Counted from the stretch's first letter, positions 10,740 to 27,000 are shown. The stretch is 64,000 nucleotides of DNA from Nemertoderma westbladi (GCA_032718475.1 JAUCBJ010007620.1:156714-220713); one strand, 5' to 3'. Notes: generated from the letters alone by a model not told the origin. Numbers and translations: made by a program.

Positions 10740-13700
10740 GGAAAAAGTAAGTGAAATCCATTGTCAGACAACATGCGACAATTGTAAAGATGGAAAGAGT
10801 AAGTGAAAACCATTGTCAGACAACATGCGACAATTGTAAAGATTGAAAAAGTAAGTGAAATCCATTGTCAGACAACATGCGACTATTTTAAAGATGGAAA
10901 AAGTAAGTGAAATCCATTGTCAGACAACATGCGACTATTTTAAAGATGGAAAAGTAAGTGAAATCCATTGTCAGACAACATGCGACTATTTTAAAGATGG
11001 AAAAAGTAAGTGAAATCCATTGTCAGACAACATGCGACTATTTTAAAGATGTAAAAAGTAAGTGAAATCCATTGTCAGACATCATGCGTCTATTGTAAAG
11101 ATTGAAAAAGTAAGTGAAATCCATTGTCAGACAACATGCGACTATTGTAGAGATGGAAAAAGTAAGTGAAATCCATTGTCAGACAACATGCGACTATTTT
11201 AAAGATGGAAAAAGTAAGTGAAATCCATTGTCAGACAACATGCGACTATTTTAAAGATGTAAAAAGTAAGTGAAATCCATTGTCAGACATCATGCGTCTA
11301 TTGTAAAGATTGAAAAAGTAAGTGAAATCCATTGTCAGACAACATGCGACTATTGTAGAGATGGAAAAAGTAAGTGAAATCCATTGTCAGACATCATGCG
11401 TCTATTGTAAAGATGGAAAAAGTAAGTGAAATCCATTGTCAGACAACATGCGACTATTGTAGAGTTGGAAAAAGTAAGTGAAATCCATTGTCAGACAACA
11501 TGCGACTATTTTAAAGATGTAAAAAGTAAGTGAAATCCATTGTCAGACATCATGCGTCTATTGTAAAGATTGAAAAAGTAAGTGAAATCCATTGTCAGAC
11601 AACATGCGACTATTGTAGAGTTGGAAAAAGTAAGTGAAATCCATTGTCAGACATCATGCGACTATTTTAAAGATGGAAAAAGTAAGTGAAATCCATTGTC
11701 AGACAACATGCGACTATTGTAAAGATGTTAAAAGTAAGTGAAAACCATTGTCAGACAACATGCGACTATTGTAAAGATTGAAAAAGTAAGTGAAATCCAT
11801 TGTCAGACAACATGCGACTATTTTAAAGATGGAAAAAGTAAGTGAAATCCATTGTCAGACAACATTCGACTATTGTAAAGATGTTAAAAGTAAGTGAAAA
11901 CCATTGTCAGACAACATGCGACTATTGTAAAGATGTAAAAAGTAAGTGAAATCCATTGTCAGACAACATGCGACTATTGTAAAGATTGAAAAAGTAAGTG
12001 AAATCCATTGTCATACAACATGCGACTATTGCAATAATGGAAAAGATAAGTGAAATCCATTGTCAGACAACTTGCGACTATTGTAAAGATGGAAAAAGTA
12101 AGTGAAATCCATTGTCAGACAACACGCGACTATTGTAAAGATGGAAAAAGTAAGTGAAATCCATTGTCAGACAACATGCGACAATTGTAAAGATGGAAAA
12201 AGTAAGTGAAAACCATTGTCAGACAACATGCGACAATTGTAAATATTGAAAAAGTAAGTGAAATCCATTGTCAGACAACATGCGACTATTTTAAAGATGG
12301 AAAAAGTAAGTGAAATCCATTGTCAGACAACATGCGACTATTGTAAAGATGGAAAAAAAGTAAGTGAAATCCATTGTCAGACAACACGCGACTATTGTAA
12401 AGATGGAAAAAGTAAGTGAAATCCATTGTCAGACAACATGCGACAATTGTAAAGATGGAAAAAGTAAGTGAAAACCATTGTCAGACAACATGCGACAATT
12501 GTAAAGATTGAAAAAGTAAGTGAAATCCATTGTCAGACAACATGCGACTATTTTAAAGATGGAAAAAGTAAGTGAAATCCATTGTCAGACAACATGCGAC
12601 TATTGTAAAGATGGAAAAAGTAAGTGAAATCCATTGTCAGACAACATGCGACTATTGTAAAGATGGAAAAAGTAAGTGAAATCCATTGTCAGACAACATG
12701 CGACCATTGTAAAGATGGTAAAAGTAAGTGAAATCCATTGTCAGACAACATGCGACTATTGTAAAGATGGAAAACGTAAGTGAAATCCATTGTCAGACAA
12801 CATGCGACTATTTTAAAGATGGAAAAAGTAAGTGAAATCCATTGTCAGACAACATGCGACTATAGTAAAGATGGAAAAAGTCAGTGAAATCCATTGTCAG
12901 ACAACATGCGACTATAGTAAAGATGGAAAAAGGAAAAAGTAAGTGAAATCCATTGTCAGAGAACATGCGACTATTGTAAAGATTGAAAAAGTAAGTGAAA
13001 TCCATTGTTAGACAACATGCGACTATTGTAAAGATGGAAAAAGTAAGTGAAATCCATTGTCAGACAACATGCGACTAGTGTAAAGATTGAAAAAGTAAGT
13101 GAAAACCATTATCAGACAACATGCGACTATAGTAAAGATGGAAAAAGGAAAAAGTAAGTGAAATCCATTGTCAGAGAACATGCGACTATTGTAAAGATGG
13201 AAAAAGTAAGTGAAATCCATTGTCAAACAACATGCGACTAGAAAAAGTAAGTGAAATCCATTGTCAGACAACATGCGACTATTGTAAAGATGGAAAAAGT
13301 TAGTGAAATCCATTGTCAGACAACATGTGACTATTGTAAAGATGGAAAAGGTAAGTGAAATCCATTGTCAGACAACATGCGACTAGTGTAAATATTGAAA
13401 AAGTAAGTGAAAACCATTGTCAGACAACATGCGACTATTGTAAAGATGGAAAAAGTAAGTGAAATCCATTGTCAGACAACATGCGACAATTGTAAAGATG
13501 GAAAGAGTAAGTGAAAACCATTGTCAGACAACATGCGACAATTGTAAAGATTGAAAAAGTAAGTGAAATCCATTGTCAGACAACATGCGACTATTTTAAA
13601 GATGGAAAAAGTAAGTGAAATCCATTGTCAGACAACATGCGACTATTTTAAAGATGGAAAAGTAAGTGAAATCCATTGTCAGACAACATGCGACTATTTT

Positions 13701-16155
13701 AAAGATGGAAAAAGTAAGTGAAATCCATTGTCAGACAACATGCGACTATTTTAAAGATGTAAAAAGTAAGTGAAATCCATTGTCAGACATCATGCGTCTA
13801 TTGTAAAGATTGAAAAAGTAAGTGAAATCCATTGTCAGACAACATGCGACTATTGTAGAGATGGAAAAAGTAAGTGAAATCCATTGTCAGACAACATGCG
13901 ACTATTTTAAAGATGGAAAAAGTAAGTGAAATCCATTGTCAGACAACATGCGACTATTTTAAAGATGTAAAAAGTAAGTGAAATCCATTGTCAGACATCA
14001 TGCGTCTATTGTAAAGATTGAAAAAGTAAGTGAAATCCATTGTCAGACAACATGCGACTATTGTAGAGATGGAAAAAGTAAGTGAAATCCATTGTCAGAC
14101 ATCATGCGTCTATTGTAAAGATGGAAAAAGTAAGTGAAATCCATTGTCAGACAACATGCGACTATTGTAGAGTTGGAAAAAGTAAGTGAAATCCATTGTC
14201 AGACAACATGCGACTATTTTAAAGATGTAAAAAGTAAGTGAAATCCATTGTCAGACATCATGCGTCTATTGTAAAGATTGAAAAAGTAAGTGAAATCCAT
14301 TGTCAGACAACATGCGACTATTGTAGAGTTGGAAAAAGTAAGTGAAATCCATTGTCAGACAACATGCGACTATTTTAAAGATGGAAAAAGTAAGTGAAAT
14401 CCATTGTCAGACAACATGCGACTATTGTAAAGATGTTAAAAGTAAGTGAAAACCATTGTCAGACAACATGCGACTATTGTAAAGATTGAAAAAGTAAGTG
14501 AAATCCATTGTCAGACAACATGCGACTATTTTAAAGATGGAAAAAGTAAGTGAAATCCATTGTCAGACAACATTCGACTATTGTAAAGATGTTAAAAGTA
14601 AGTGAAAACCATTGTCAGACAACATGCGACTATTGTAAAGATTGAAAAAGTAAGTGAAATCCATTGTCAGACAACATGCGACTATTGTAAAGATTGAAAA
14701 AGTAAGTGAAATCCATTGTCATACAACATGCGACTATTGCAATAATGGAAAAGATAAGTGAAATCCATTGTCAGACAACTTGCGACTATTGTAAAGATGG
14801 AAAAAGTAAGTGAAATCCATTGTCAGACAACACGCGACTATTGTAAAGATGGAAAAAGTAAGTGAAATCCATTGTCAGACAACATGCGACAATTGTAAAG
14901 ATGGAAAAAGTAAGTGAAAACCATTGTCAGACAACATGCGACAATTGTAAATATTGAAAAAGTAAGTGAAATCCATTGTCAGACAACATGCGACTATTTT
15001 AAAGATGGAAAAAGTAAGTGAAATCCATTGTCAGACAACATGCGACTATTGTAAAGATGGAAAAAAAGTAAGTGAAATCCATTGTCAGACAACACGCGAC
15101 TATTGTAAAGATGGAAAAAGTAAGTGAAATCCATTGTCAGACAACATGCGACAATTGTAAAGATGGAAAAAGTAAGTGAAAACCATTGTCAGACAACATG
15201 CGACAATTGTAAAGATTGAAAAAGTAAGTGAAATCCATTGTCAGACAACATGCGACTATTTTAAAGATGGAAAAAGTAAGTGAAATCCATTGTCAGACAA
15301 CATGCGACTATTGTAAAGATGGAAAAAGTAAGTGAAATCCATTGTCAGACAACATGCGACTATTGTAAAGATGGAAAAAGTAAGTGAAATCCATTGTCAG
15401 ACAACATGCGACCATTGTAAAGATGGTAAAAGTAAGTGAAATCCATTGTCAGACAACATGCGACTATTGTAAAGATGGAAAACGTAAGTGAAATCCATTG
15501 TCAGACAACATGCGACTATTTTAAAGATGGAAAAAGTAAGTGAAATCCATTGTCAGACAACATGCGACTATAGTATAGATGGAAAAAGTCAGTGAAATCC
15601 ATTGTCAGACAACATGCGACTATAGTAAAGATGGAAAAAGGAAAAAGTAAGTGAAATCCATTGTCAGAGAACATGCGACTATTGTAAAGATTGAAAAAGT
15701 AAGTGAAATCCATTGTTAGACAACATGCGACTATTGTAAAGATGGAAAAAGTAAGTGAAATCCATTGTCAGACAACATGCGACTAGTGTAAAGATTGAAA
15801 AAGTAAGTGAAAACCATTATCAGACAACATGCGACTATAGTAAAGATGGAAAAAGGAAAAAGTAAGTGAAATCCATTGTCAGAGAACATGCGACTATTGT
15901 AAAGATGGAAAAAGTAAGTGAAATCCATTGTCAAACAACATGCGACTAGAAAAAGTAAGTGAAATCCATTGTCAGACAACATGCGACTATTGTAAAGATG
16001 GAAAAAGTTAGTGAAATCCATTGTCAGACAACATGTGACTATTGTAAAGATGGAAAAGGTAAGTGAAATCCATTGTCAGACAACATGCGACTAGTGTAAA
16101 GATTGAAAAAGTAAGTGAAAACCATTGTCAGACAACATGCGACTATTGTAAAGAT
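10740..16155. repeat. 2,708-bp tandem duplication inside the satellite
   Basis: About 52 monomers (10,740-13,447) are repeated directly at 13,448-16,155. Rare markers recur at exactly 2,708 bp: GGAAAGAG at 10,792 and 13,500; minus-strand repeat ORFs ending at 13,005 and 15,713, and at 13,313 and 16,021. The copies differ at a few bases (for example TAGTAAAG versus TAGTATAG, and TAAATATTG versus TAAAGATTG), so this is not a simple assembly echo. Confidence 0.9.
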
Positions 16156-19100
16156 GGAAAAAGTAAGTGAAATCCATTGTCAGACAACATGCGACTATTG
16201 TAAAGATGGAAAAAGTAAGTGAAATCCATTGTCAGACAACATGCGACTAGTATAAAGATTGAAAAAGTAAGTGAAAACCATTGTCAGACAACATGCGACT
16301 ATTGTAAAGATGGAAAAAGTAAGTGAAAACCATTGTCAGACAACATGCGACTATAGTAAAGATTGAAAACGTAAGTGAAATCCATTGTCAAAAACATGCG
16401 ACCAATGTAATAATGGAAAAAGTAAGTGAAATCCATTGTCAGACAACGTGCGTCTATTGTAAAGATGGAAAAAGTAAGTGAAATCCATTGTCAGACAATA
16501 TGCGACCAATGTAATAATGGAAAAAGTAAGTGAAATCCATTGTCAGACAACGTGCGTCTATTGTAAAGATGGAAACAGTAAGTGAAATCCATTGTCAGAC
16601 AACATGCGACCATTGTAAAGATTGAAAAGTAAGTGAAATCCATTGTCAGACAACATGCGACCAATGTAATAATGGAAAAAGTAAGTGAAATCCATTGTCA
16701 GACGACGTGCGTCTATTGTAAAGATGGAAAACGTAAGTGAAATCCATTGTCAGACAACATGCGACCAATGTAATAATGGAAAAAGTAAGTGAAATCCATT
16801 GTCAGACAACGTGCGTCTATTGTAAAGATGGAAAAAGTAAGTGAAATCCATTGTCAGACAACATGCGACCAATGTAATAATGGAAAAAGTAAGTGAAATC
16901 CATTGTCAGAGAACATGCGACTATTGTAAAGATGGAAAAAGTAAGTGAAAACCATTGTCAGACAACATGCGACTATTGTAGAGATGGAAAAAGTAAGTGA
17001 AATCCATTGTCAGAGAACATGCGACTATTGTACAGATGGAAAAAGTAAGTGAAAACCATTGTCAGACAACATGCGACTATTGTAAAGATTGAAAAAGTAA
17101 GTGAAATCCATTGTCAGACAACAAGCGACCATTGTAAAGATGGAAAAAGTAAGTAAAATCCATTGTCAGACAACATGCGACTATTGTAAAGATGGAAAAA
17201 GTAAGTGAAAACCATTGTCAGACAACATGCGACTATTTTAAAGATGGAAAAAGTAAGTGAAAACCATTGTCAGACAACATGCGACTATTTTAAAGATGGA
17301 AAAAGTAAGTGAAATCCATTGTCAGACAACATGCGACTATTGTAAAGATGGAAAAAGTAAGTGAAAACCATTGTCAGACAACATGCGACTATTGTAAAGA
17401 TTGAAAAAGTAAGTGAAATCCATTGTCAGACAACATGCGACTATTGTAAAGATTGAAAAAGTAAGTGAAATCCATTGTCAGACAACATGCGACTATTGTA
17501 AAGATGGAAAAAGTAAGTGAAATCCATTGTCAGACAACATGCGACTATTGTAAAGATGGAAAAAGTAAGTGAAATCCATTGTCAGACAACATGCGACTAG
17601 TATAAAGATTGAAAAAGTAAGTGAAAACCATTGTCAGACAACATGCGACTATTGTAAAGATGGAAAAAGTAAGTGAAAACCATTGTCAGACAACATGCGA
17701 CTATAGTAAAGATTGAAAACGTAAGTGAAATCCATTGTCAAAAACATGCGACCAATGTAATAATGGAAAAAGTAAGTGAAATCCATTGTCAGACAACGTG
17801 CGTCTATTGTAAAGATGGAAAAAGTAAGTGAAATCCATTGTCAGACAATATGCGACCAATGTAATAATGGAAAAAGTAAGTGAAATCCATTGTCAGACAA
17901 CGTGCGTCTATTGTAAAGATGGAAACAGTAAGTGAAATCCATTGTCAGACAACATGCGACCATTGTAAAGATTGAAAAAGTAAGTGAAATCCATTGTCAG
18001 ACAACATGCGACCAATGTAATAATGGAAAAAGTAAGTGAAATCCATTGTCAGACGACGTGCGTCTATTGTAAAGATGGAAAACGTAAGTGAAATCCATTG
18101 TCAGACAACATGCGACCAATGTAATAAGGGAAAAAGTAAGTGAAATCCATTGTCAGACAACGTGCGTCTATTGTAAAGATGGAAAAAGTAAGTGAAATCC
18201 ATTGTCAGACAACATGCGACCAATGTAATAATGGAAAAAGTAAGTGAAATCCATTGTCAGAGAACATGCGACTATTGTAAAGATGGAAAAAGTAAGTGAA
18301 AACCATTGTCAGACAACATGCGACTATTGTAGAGATGGAAAAAGTAAGTGAAATCCATTGTCAGAGAACATGCGACTATTGTAAAGATGGAAAAAGTAAG
18401 TGAAAACCATTGTCAGACAACATGCGACTATTGTAAAGATTGAAAAAGTAAGTGAAATCCATTGTCAGACAACAAGCGACCATTGTAAAGATGGAAAAAG
18501 TAAGTAAAATCCATTGCCAGACAACATACGACTATTGTAAAGATGGAAAAAGTAAGTGAAAACCATTGTCAGACAACATGCGACTATTTTAAAGATGGAA
18601 AAAGTAAGTGAAAACCATTGTCAGACAACATGCGACTATTTTAAAGATGGAAAAAGTAAGTGAAATCCATTGTCAGACAGCATGCGACTATTGTAAAGAT
18701 GGAATAAGTAAGTGAAAACCATTGTCAGACAACATGCGACTATTGTAAAGATTGAAAAAGTAAGTGAAATCCATTGTCAGACAACATGCGACTATTGTAA
18801 AGATTGAAAAAGTAAGTGAAATCCATTGTCAGACAACATGCGACTATTGTAAAGATGGAAAAAGTAAGTGAAATCCATTGTCAGACAATATGCGACTATT
18901 GTAAATATGGAAAAAGTAAGTGAAATCCATTGTCAGACAACATGCGACTATTGTAAAGATGGAAAAAGTAAGTGAAATCCATTGTCAGACAATATGCGAC
19001 TATTGTAAATATGGAAAAAGTAAGTGAAATCCATTGTCAGACAACATGCGACTATTTTAAAGATGGAAAAAGTAAGTGAAATCCATTGTCAGACAACATG

Positions 19101-22100
19101 CGACTATTTTAAAGATGGAAAAAGTAAGTGAAAACCATTGTCAGACAACATGCGACTATTGTAAAGATTGAAAAAGTAAGTGAAATCCATTGTCAGACAA
19201 TGTGCGACTATTGTAAAGATTGAAAAAGTAAGTGAAATCCATTGTCAGACAACATGCGACTATTTTAAAGATGGAAAAAGTAAGTGAAATCCATTGTCAG
19301 ACAACATGCGACTATTGTAAAGATGGAAAAAGTAAGTGAAAATCATTGTCAGACAACATGCGACTATTTTAAAGATGGAAAAAGTAAGTGAAATCCATTG
19401 TCAGACAACATGCGACTATTGTAAAGATGGAAAAAGTAAGTGAAAACCATTGTCAGACAACATGCGACTATTGTAAAGATTGAAAAAGTAAGTGAAATCC
19501 ATTGTCAGACAACATGCGACTATTGTAAAGATGGAAAAAGTTAGTGAAATCCATTGTCAGACAACATGCGACTATTGTAAAGATGGAAAAAAGTAAGTGA
19601 AATCCATTGTCAGACAACATGCGACTATTGTAAAGATGGAAAAAGTAAGTTAAATCCATTGTCAGACAACATGCGACTATTGTAAAGATGGAAAAAGTAA
19701 GTGAAAACCATTGTCAGACAACATGCGACTATTATAGAGATGGAAAAAGTAAGTGAAATCCATTGTCAGACAACATGCGACTATTGTAAAGATGGAAAAA
19801 GTAAGTGAAATCCATTGTCAGACAACATGCGACCAATGTAATAATGGAAAAAGTAAGTGAAATCCATTGTCAGACAACGTGCGTCTATTGTAAAGATGGA
19901 AAAAGTAAGTGAAATCCATTGTCAGACAACATGCGACCAATGTAATAATGGAAAAAGTAAGTGAAATCCATTGTCAGAGAACATGCGACTATTGTAAAGA
20001 TGGAAAAAGTAAGTGAAAACCATTGTCAGACAACATGCGACTATTGTAGAGATGGAAAAAGTAAGTGAAATCCATTGTCAGAGAACATGCGACTATTGTA
20101 CAGATGGAAAAAGTAAGTGAAAACCATTGTCAGACAACATGCGACTATTGTAAAGATGGAAAAAGTAAGTGAAAACCATTGTCAGACAATGTGCGACTAT
20201 TGTAAAGATTGAAAAAGTAAGTGAAATCCATTGTCAGACAACATGCGACTATTTTAAAGATGGAAAAAGTAAGTGAAATCCATTGTCAGACAACATGCGA
20301 CTATTGTAAAGATGGAAAAAGTAAGTGAAAATCATTGTCAGACAACATGCGACTATTTTAAAGATGGAAAAAGTAAGTGAAATCCATTGTCAGACAACAT
20401 GCGACTATTGTAAAGATGGAAAAAGTAAGTGAAAACCATTGTCAGACAACATGCGACTATTGTAAAGATTGAAAAAGTAAGTGAAATCCATTGTCAGACA
20501 ACATGCGACTATTGTAAAGATGGAAAAAGTTAGTGAAATCCATTGTCAGACAACATGCGACTATTGTAAAGATGGAAAAAAGTAAGTGAAAACCATTGTC
20601 AGACAACATGCGACTATTGTAGAGATGGAAAAAGTAAGTGAAATCCATTGTCAGAGAACATGCGACTATTGTACAGATGGAAAAAGTAAGTGAAAACCAT
20701 TGTCAGACAACATGCGACTATTGTAAAGATTGAAAAAGTAAGTGAAATCCATTGTCAGACAACAAGCGACCATTGTAAAGATGGAAAAAGTAAGTAAAAT
20801 CCATTGTCAGACAACATGCGACTATTGTAAAGATGGAAAAAGTAAGTGAAAACCATTGTCAGACAACATGCGACTATTTTAAAGATGGAAAAAGTAAGTG
20901 AAAACCATTGTCAGACAACATGCGACTATTTTAAAGATGGAAAAAGTAAGTGAAATCCATTGTCAGACAACATGCGACTATTGTAAAGATGGAAAAAGTA
21001 AGTGAAAACCATTGTCAGACAACATGCGACTATTGTAAAGATTGAAAAAGTAAGTGAAATCCATTGTCAGACAACATGCGACTATTGTAAAGATTGAAAA
21101 AGTAAGTGAAATCCATTGTCAGACAACATGCGACTATTGTAAAGATGGAAAAAGTAAGTGAAATCCATTGTCAGACAACATGCGACTATTGTAAAGATGG
21201 AAAAAGTAAGTGAAATCCATTGTCAGACAACATGCGACTAGTATAAAGATTGAAAAAGTAAGTGAAAACCATTGTCAGACAACATGCGACTATTGTAAAG
21301 ATGGAAAAAGTAAGTGAAAACCATTGTCAGACAACATGCGACTATAGTAAAGATTGAAAACGTAAGTGAAATCCATTGTCAAAAACATGCGACCAATGTA
21401 ATAATGGAAAAAGTAAGTGAAATCCATTGTCAGACAACGTGCGTCTATTGTAAAGATGGAAAAAGTAAGTGAAATCCATTGTCAGACAATATGCGACCAA
21501 TGTAATAATGGAAAAAGTAAGTGAAATCCATTGTCAGACAACGTGCGTCTATTGTAAAGATGGAAACAGTAAGTGAAATCCATTGTCAGACAACATGCGA
21601 CCATTGTAAAGATTGAAAAAGTAAGTGAAATCCATTGTCAGACAACATGCGACCAATGTAATAATGGAAAAAGTAAGTGAAATCCATTGTCAGACGACGT
21701 GCGTCTATTGTAAAGATGGAAAACGTAAGTGAAATCCATTGTCAGACAACATGCGACCAATGTAATAAGGGAAAAAGTAAGTGAAATCCATTGTCAGACA
21801 ACGTGCGTCTATTGTAAAGATGGAAAAAGTAAGTGAAATCCATTGTCAGACAACATGCGACCAATGTAATAATGGAAAAAGTAAGTGAAATCCATTGTCA
21901 GAGAACATGCGACTATTGTAAAGATGGAAAAAGTAAGTGAAAACCATTGTCAGACAACATGCGACTATTGTAGAGATGGAAAAAGTAAGTGAAATCCATT
22001 GTCAGAGAACATGCGACTATTGTAAAGATGGAAAAAGTAAGTGAAAACCATTGTCAGACAACATGCGACTATTGTAAAGATTGAAAAAGTAAGTGAAATC

Positions 22101-23300
22101 CATTGTCAGACAACAAGCGACCATTGTAAAGATGGAAAAAGTAAGTAAAATCCATTGCCAGACAACATACGACTATTGTAAAGATGGAAAAAGTAAGTGA
22201 AAACCATTGTCAGACAACATGCGACTATTTTAAAGATGGAAAAAGTAAGTGAAAACCATTGTCAGACAACATGCGACTATTTTAAAGATGGAAAAAGTAA
22301 GTGAAATCCATTGTCAGACAGCATGCGACTATTGTAAAGATGGAATAAGTAAGTGAAAACCATTGTCAGACAACATGCGACTATTGTAAAGATTGAAAAA
22401 GTAAGTGAAATCCATTGTCAGACAACATGCGACTATTGTAAAGATTGAAAAAGTAAGTGAAATCCATTGTCAGACAACATGCGACTATTGTAAAGATGGA
22501 AAAAGTAAGTGAAATCCATTGTCAGACAATATGCGACTATTGTAAATATGGAAAAAGTAAGTGAAATCCATTGTCAGACAACATGCGACTATTGTAAAGA
22601 TGGAAAAAGTAAGTGAAATCCATTGTCAGACAATATGCGACTATTGTAAATATGGAAAAAGTAAGTGAAATCCATTGTCAGACAACATGCGACTATTTTA
22701 AAGATTGAAAAAGTAAGTGAAATCCATTGTCAGACAACATGCGACTATTTTAAAGATGGAAAAAGTAAGTGAAAACCATTGTCAGACAACATGCGACTAT
22801 TGTAAAGATTGAAAAAGTAAGTGAAATCCATTGTCAGACAATATGCGACTATTGTAAAGATTGAAAAAGTAAGTGAAATCCATTGTCAGACAACATGCGA
22901 CTATTTTAAAGATGGAAAAAGTAAGTGAAATCCATTGTCAGACAACATGCAACTATTGTAAAGATGGAAAAAGTAAGTGAAAATCATTGTCAGACAACAT
23001 GCGACTATTTTAAAGATGGAAAAAGTAAGTGAAATCCATTGTCAGACAACATGCGACTATTGTAAAGATGGAAAAAGTTAGTGAAATCCATTGTCAGACA
23101 ACATGCGACTATAGTAAAGATGGAAAAAAGTAAGTGAAATCCATTGTCAGACAACATGCGACTATTGTAAAGATGGAAAAAGTAAGTTAAATCCATTGTC
23201 AGACAACATGCGACTATTGTAAAGATGGAAAAAGTAAGTGAAAACCATTGTCAGACAACATGCGACTATTATAGAGATGGAAAAAGTAAGTGAAATCCAT
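16140..23300. repeat. Nested duplications with 1,350-bp and about 3,640-bp offsets
   Basis: A block of about 26 monomers marked by GACTAGTATAAAG recurs at about 16,247, 17,597 and 21,237. A second marker, ACAAGCGACC, recurs at 17,121, 18,472 and 22,113. The first step is 1,350-1,351 bp and the second about 3,641 bp. GACAGCATGCG occurs at 18,676 and 22,317, again 3,641 bp apart. Beyond about 19.5 kb the offset falls to about 3,537 bp, consistent with loss of two monomers in the later copy. The pattern shows serial segmental duplication with unequal exchange. Confidence 0.85.
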
Positions 23301-24095
23301 TGTCAGACAACATGCGACTATTGTAAAGATGGAAAAAGTAAGTGAAATCCATTGTCAGACAACATGCGACTATTGCAATAATGGAAAAGGTAAGTGAAAT
23401 CCATTGTCAGACAACATGCGACTATTGTAAAGATGGAAAAAGTAAGTGAAATCCATTGTCAGACAACATGCGACTGTTGTAAAGATGGAAAAAGTAAGTG
23501 AAAACCATTGTCAGACAACATGCGACTATTATAGAGATGGAAAAAGTAAGTGAAATCCATTGTCAGACAACATGCGACTATTGTAAAGATTGAAAAAGTA
23601 AGTGAAAACCATTGTCAGACAACATGCGACTATTATAGAGATGGAAAAAGTAAGTGAAATCCATTGTCAGACAACATGCGACTATTGTAAAGATTGAAAA
23701 AGTAAGTGAAATCCATTGTCAGACAACATGCGACTATTGTAAAGATGGAAAAAGTAATTGAAATCCATTTCAGACAACATGCGACTATTGTAAAGATGGA
23801 AAAATTAAGTGAAATCCATTGTCAGACAACATGCGACTATTGCAATAATGGAAAAGGTAAGTGAAATCCATTGTCAGACAACATGCGACTATTGCAATAA
23901 TGGAAAAAGTAAGTGAAATCCATTGTCAGACAACATGCGACTATTGTAAAGATGGAAAAAGTAATTGAAATCCATTTCAGACAACATGCGACTATTGTAA
24001 AGATGGAAAAATTAAGTGAAATCCATTGTCAGACAACATGCGACTATTGCAATAATGGAAAAGGTAAGTGAAATCCATTGTCAGACAACATGCGA

Positions 24096-27000
24096 CTATT
24101 GCAATAATGGAAAAGGTAAGTGAAATCCATTGTCAGACAACATGCGACTATTGTAAAGATGGAAAAAGTAAGTGAAATCCATTTCAGACAACATGCGACT
24201 ATTGTAAAGATGGAAAATTAAGTGAAATCCATTGTCAGACAACATGCGACTATTGCAATAATGGAAAAGGTAAGTGAAATCCATTGTCAGACAACATGCG
24301 ACTATTGCAATAATGGAAAAGGTAAGTGAAATCCATTGTCAGACAACATGCGACTATTATAGAGATGGAAAAAGTAAGTGAAATCCATTGTCAGACAACA
24401 TGCGACTATTGTAAAGATTGAAAAAGTAAGTGAAATCCATTGTCAGACAACATGCGACTATTGTAAAGATGGAAAAAGTAATTGAAATCCATTTCAGACA
24501 CATGCGACTATTGTAAAGATGGAAAAATTAAGTGAAATCCATTGTCAGACAACATGCGACTATTGCAATAATGGAAAAAGTAAGTGAAATCCATTGTCAG
24601 ACAACATGCGACTATTGTAAATATGGAAAAAGTAAGTGAAATCCATTGTCAGACAACATGCGACTATTGTAAAGATGGAAAAAGTAAGTGAAATCCATTG
24701 TCAGACAACATGCGACTATTGTAAAGATGGAAAAAGTAAGTGAAATCCATTGTCAGACAACATGCGACCAATGTAATAATGGAAAAAGTAAGTGAAATCC
24801 ATTGTCAGACAACGTGCGTCTATTGTAAAGATGGAAAAAGTAAGTGAAATCCATTGTCAGACAACATGCGACCAATGTAATAATGGAAAAAGTAAGTGAA
24901 ATCCATTGTCAGAGAACATGCGACTATTGTAAAGATGGAAAAAGTAAGTGAAAACCATTGTCAGACAACATGCGACTATTGTAGAGATGGAAAAAGTAAG
25001 TGAAATCCATTGTCAGAGAACATGCGACTATTGTACAGATGGAAAAAGTAAGTGAAATCCATTGTCAGACAACATGCGACTATTGTAAAGATTGAAAAAG
25101 TAAGTGAAATCCATTGTCAGACAACATGCGACTATTGTAAAGATGGAAAAAGTAATTGAAATCCATTTCAGACAACATGCGACTATTGTAAAGATGGAAA
25201 AATTAAGTGAAATCCATTGTCAGACAACATGCGACTATTGCAATAATGGAAAAGGTAAGTGAAATCCATTGTCAGACAACATGCGACTATTGCAATAATG
25301 GAAAAAGTAAGTGAAATCCATTGTCAGACAACATGCGACTATTGTAAAGATGGAAAAAGTAATTGAAATCCATTTCAGACAACATGCGACTATTGTAAAG
25401 ATGGAAAAATTAAGTGAAATCCATTGTCAGACAACATGCGACTATTGCAATAATGGAAAAGGTAAGTGAAATCCATTGTCAGACAACATGCGACTATTGC
25501 AATAATGGAAAAGGTAAGTGAAATCCATTGTCAGACAACATGCGACTATTGTAAAGATGGAAAAAGTAAGTGAAATCCATTTCAGACAACATGCGACTAT
25601 TGTAAAGATGGAAAATTAAGTGAAATCCATTGTCAGACAACATGCGACTATTGCAATAATGGAAAAGGTAAGTGAAATCCATTGTCAGACAACATGCGAC
25701 TATTGCAATAATGGAAAAGGTAAGTGAAATCCATTGTCAGACAACATGCGACTATTGTTAAGATGGAAAAAGTAAGTGAAATCCATTGTCAGACAACATG
25801 CGACTATTGTAAAGATGGAAAAAGTAATTGAAATCCATTTCAGACAACATGCGACTATTGTAAAGATGGAAAAATTAAGTGAAATCCATTGTCAGACAAC
25901 ATGCGACTATTGCAATAATGGAAAAGGTAAGTGAAATCCATTGTCAGACAACATGCGACTATTGTAAAGATGGAAAAAGTTAGTGAAATCCATTGTCAGA
26001 CAACATGCGACTATAGTAAAGATGGAAAAAAGTAAGTGAAATCCATTGTCAGACAACATGCGACTATTGTAAAGATGGAAAAAGTAAGTTAAATCCATTG
26101 TCAGACAACATGCGACTATTGTAAAGATGGAAAAAGTAAGTGAAAACCATTGTCAGACAACATGCGACTATTATAGAGATGGAAAAAGTAAGTGAAATCC
26201 ATTGTCAGACAACATGCGACTATTGTAAAGATGGAAAAAGTAAGTGAAATCCATTGTCAGACAACATGCGACTATTGCAATAATGGAAAAGGTAAGTGAA
26301 ATCCATTGTCAGACAACATGCGACTATTGTAAAGATGGAAAAAGTAAGTGAAATCCATTGTCAGACAACATGCGACTGTTGTAAAGATGGAAAAAGTAAG
26401 TGAAAACCATTGTCAGACAACATGCGACTATTATAGAGATGGAAAAAGTAAGTGAAATCCATTGTCAGACAACATGCGACTATTGTAAAGATTGAAAAAG
26501 TAAGTGAAAACCATTGTCAGACAACATGCGACTATTATAGAGATGGAAAAAGTAAGTGAAATCCATTGTCAGACAACATGCGACTATTGTAAAGATTGAA
26601 AAAGTAAGTGAAATCCATTGTCAGACAACATGCGACTATTGTAAAGATGGAAAAAGTAATTGAAATCCATTTCAGACAACATGCGACTATTGTAAAGATG
26701 GAAAAATTAAGTGAAATCCATTGTCAGACAACATGCGACTATTGCAATAATGGAAAAGGTAAGTGAAATCCATTGTCAGACAACATGCGACTATTGCAAT
26801 AATGGAAAAAGTAAGTGAAATCCATTGTCAGACAACATGCGACTATTGTAAAGATGGAAAAAGTAATTGAAATCCATTTCAGACAACATGCGACTATTGT
26901 AAAGATGGAAAAATTAAGTGAAATCCATTGTCAGACAACATGCGACTATTGCAATAATGGAAAAGGTAAGTGAAATCCATTGTCAGACAACATGCGACTA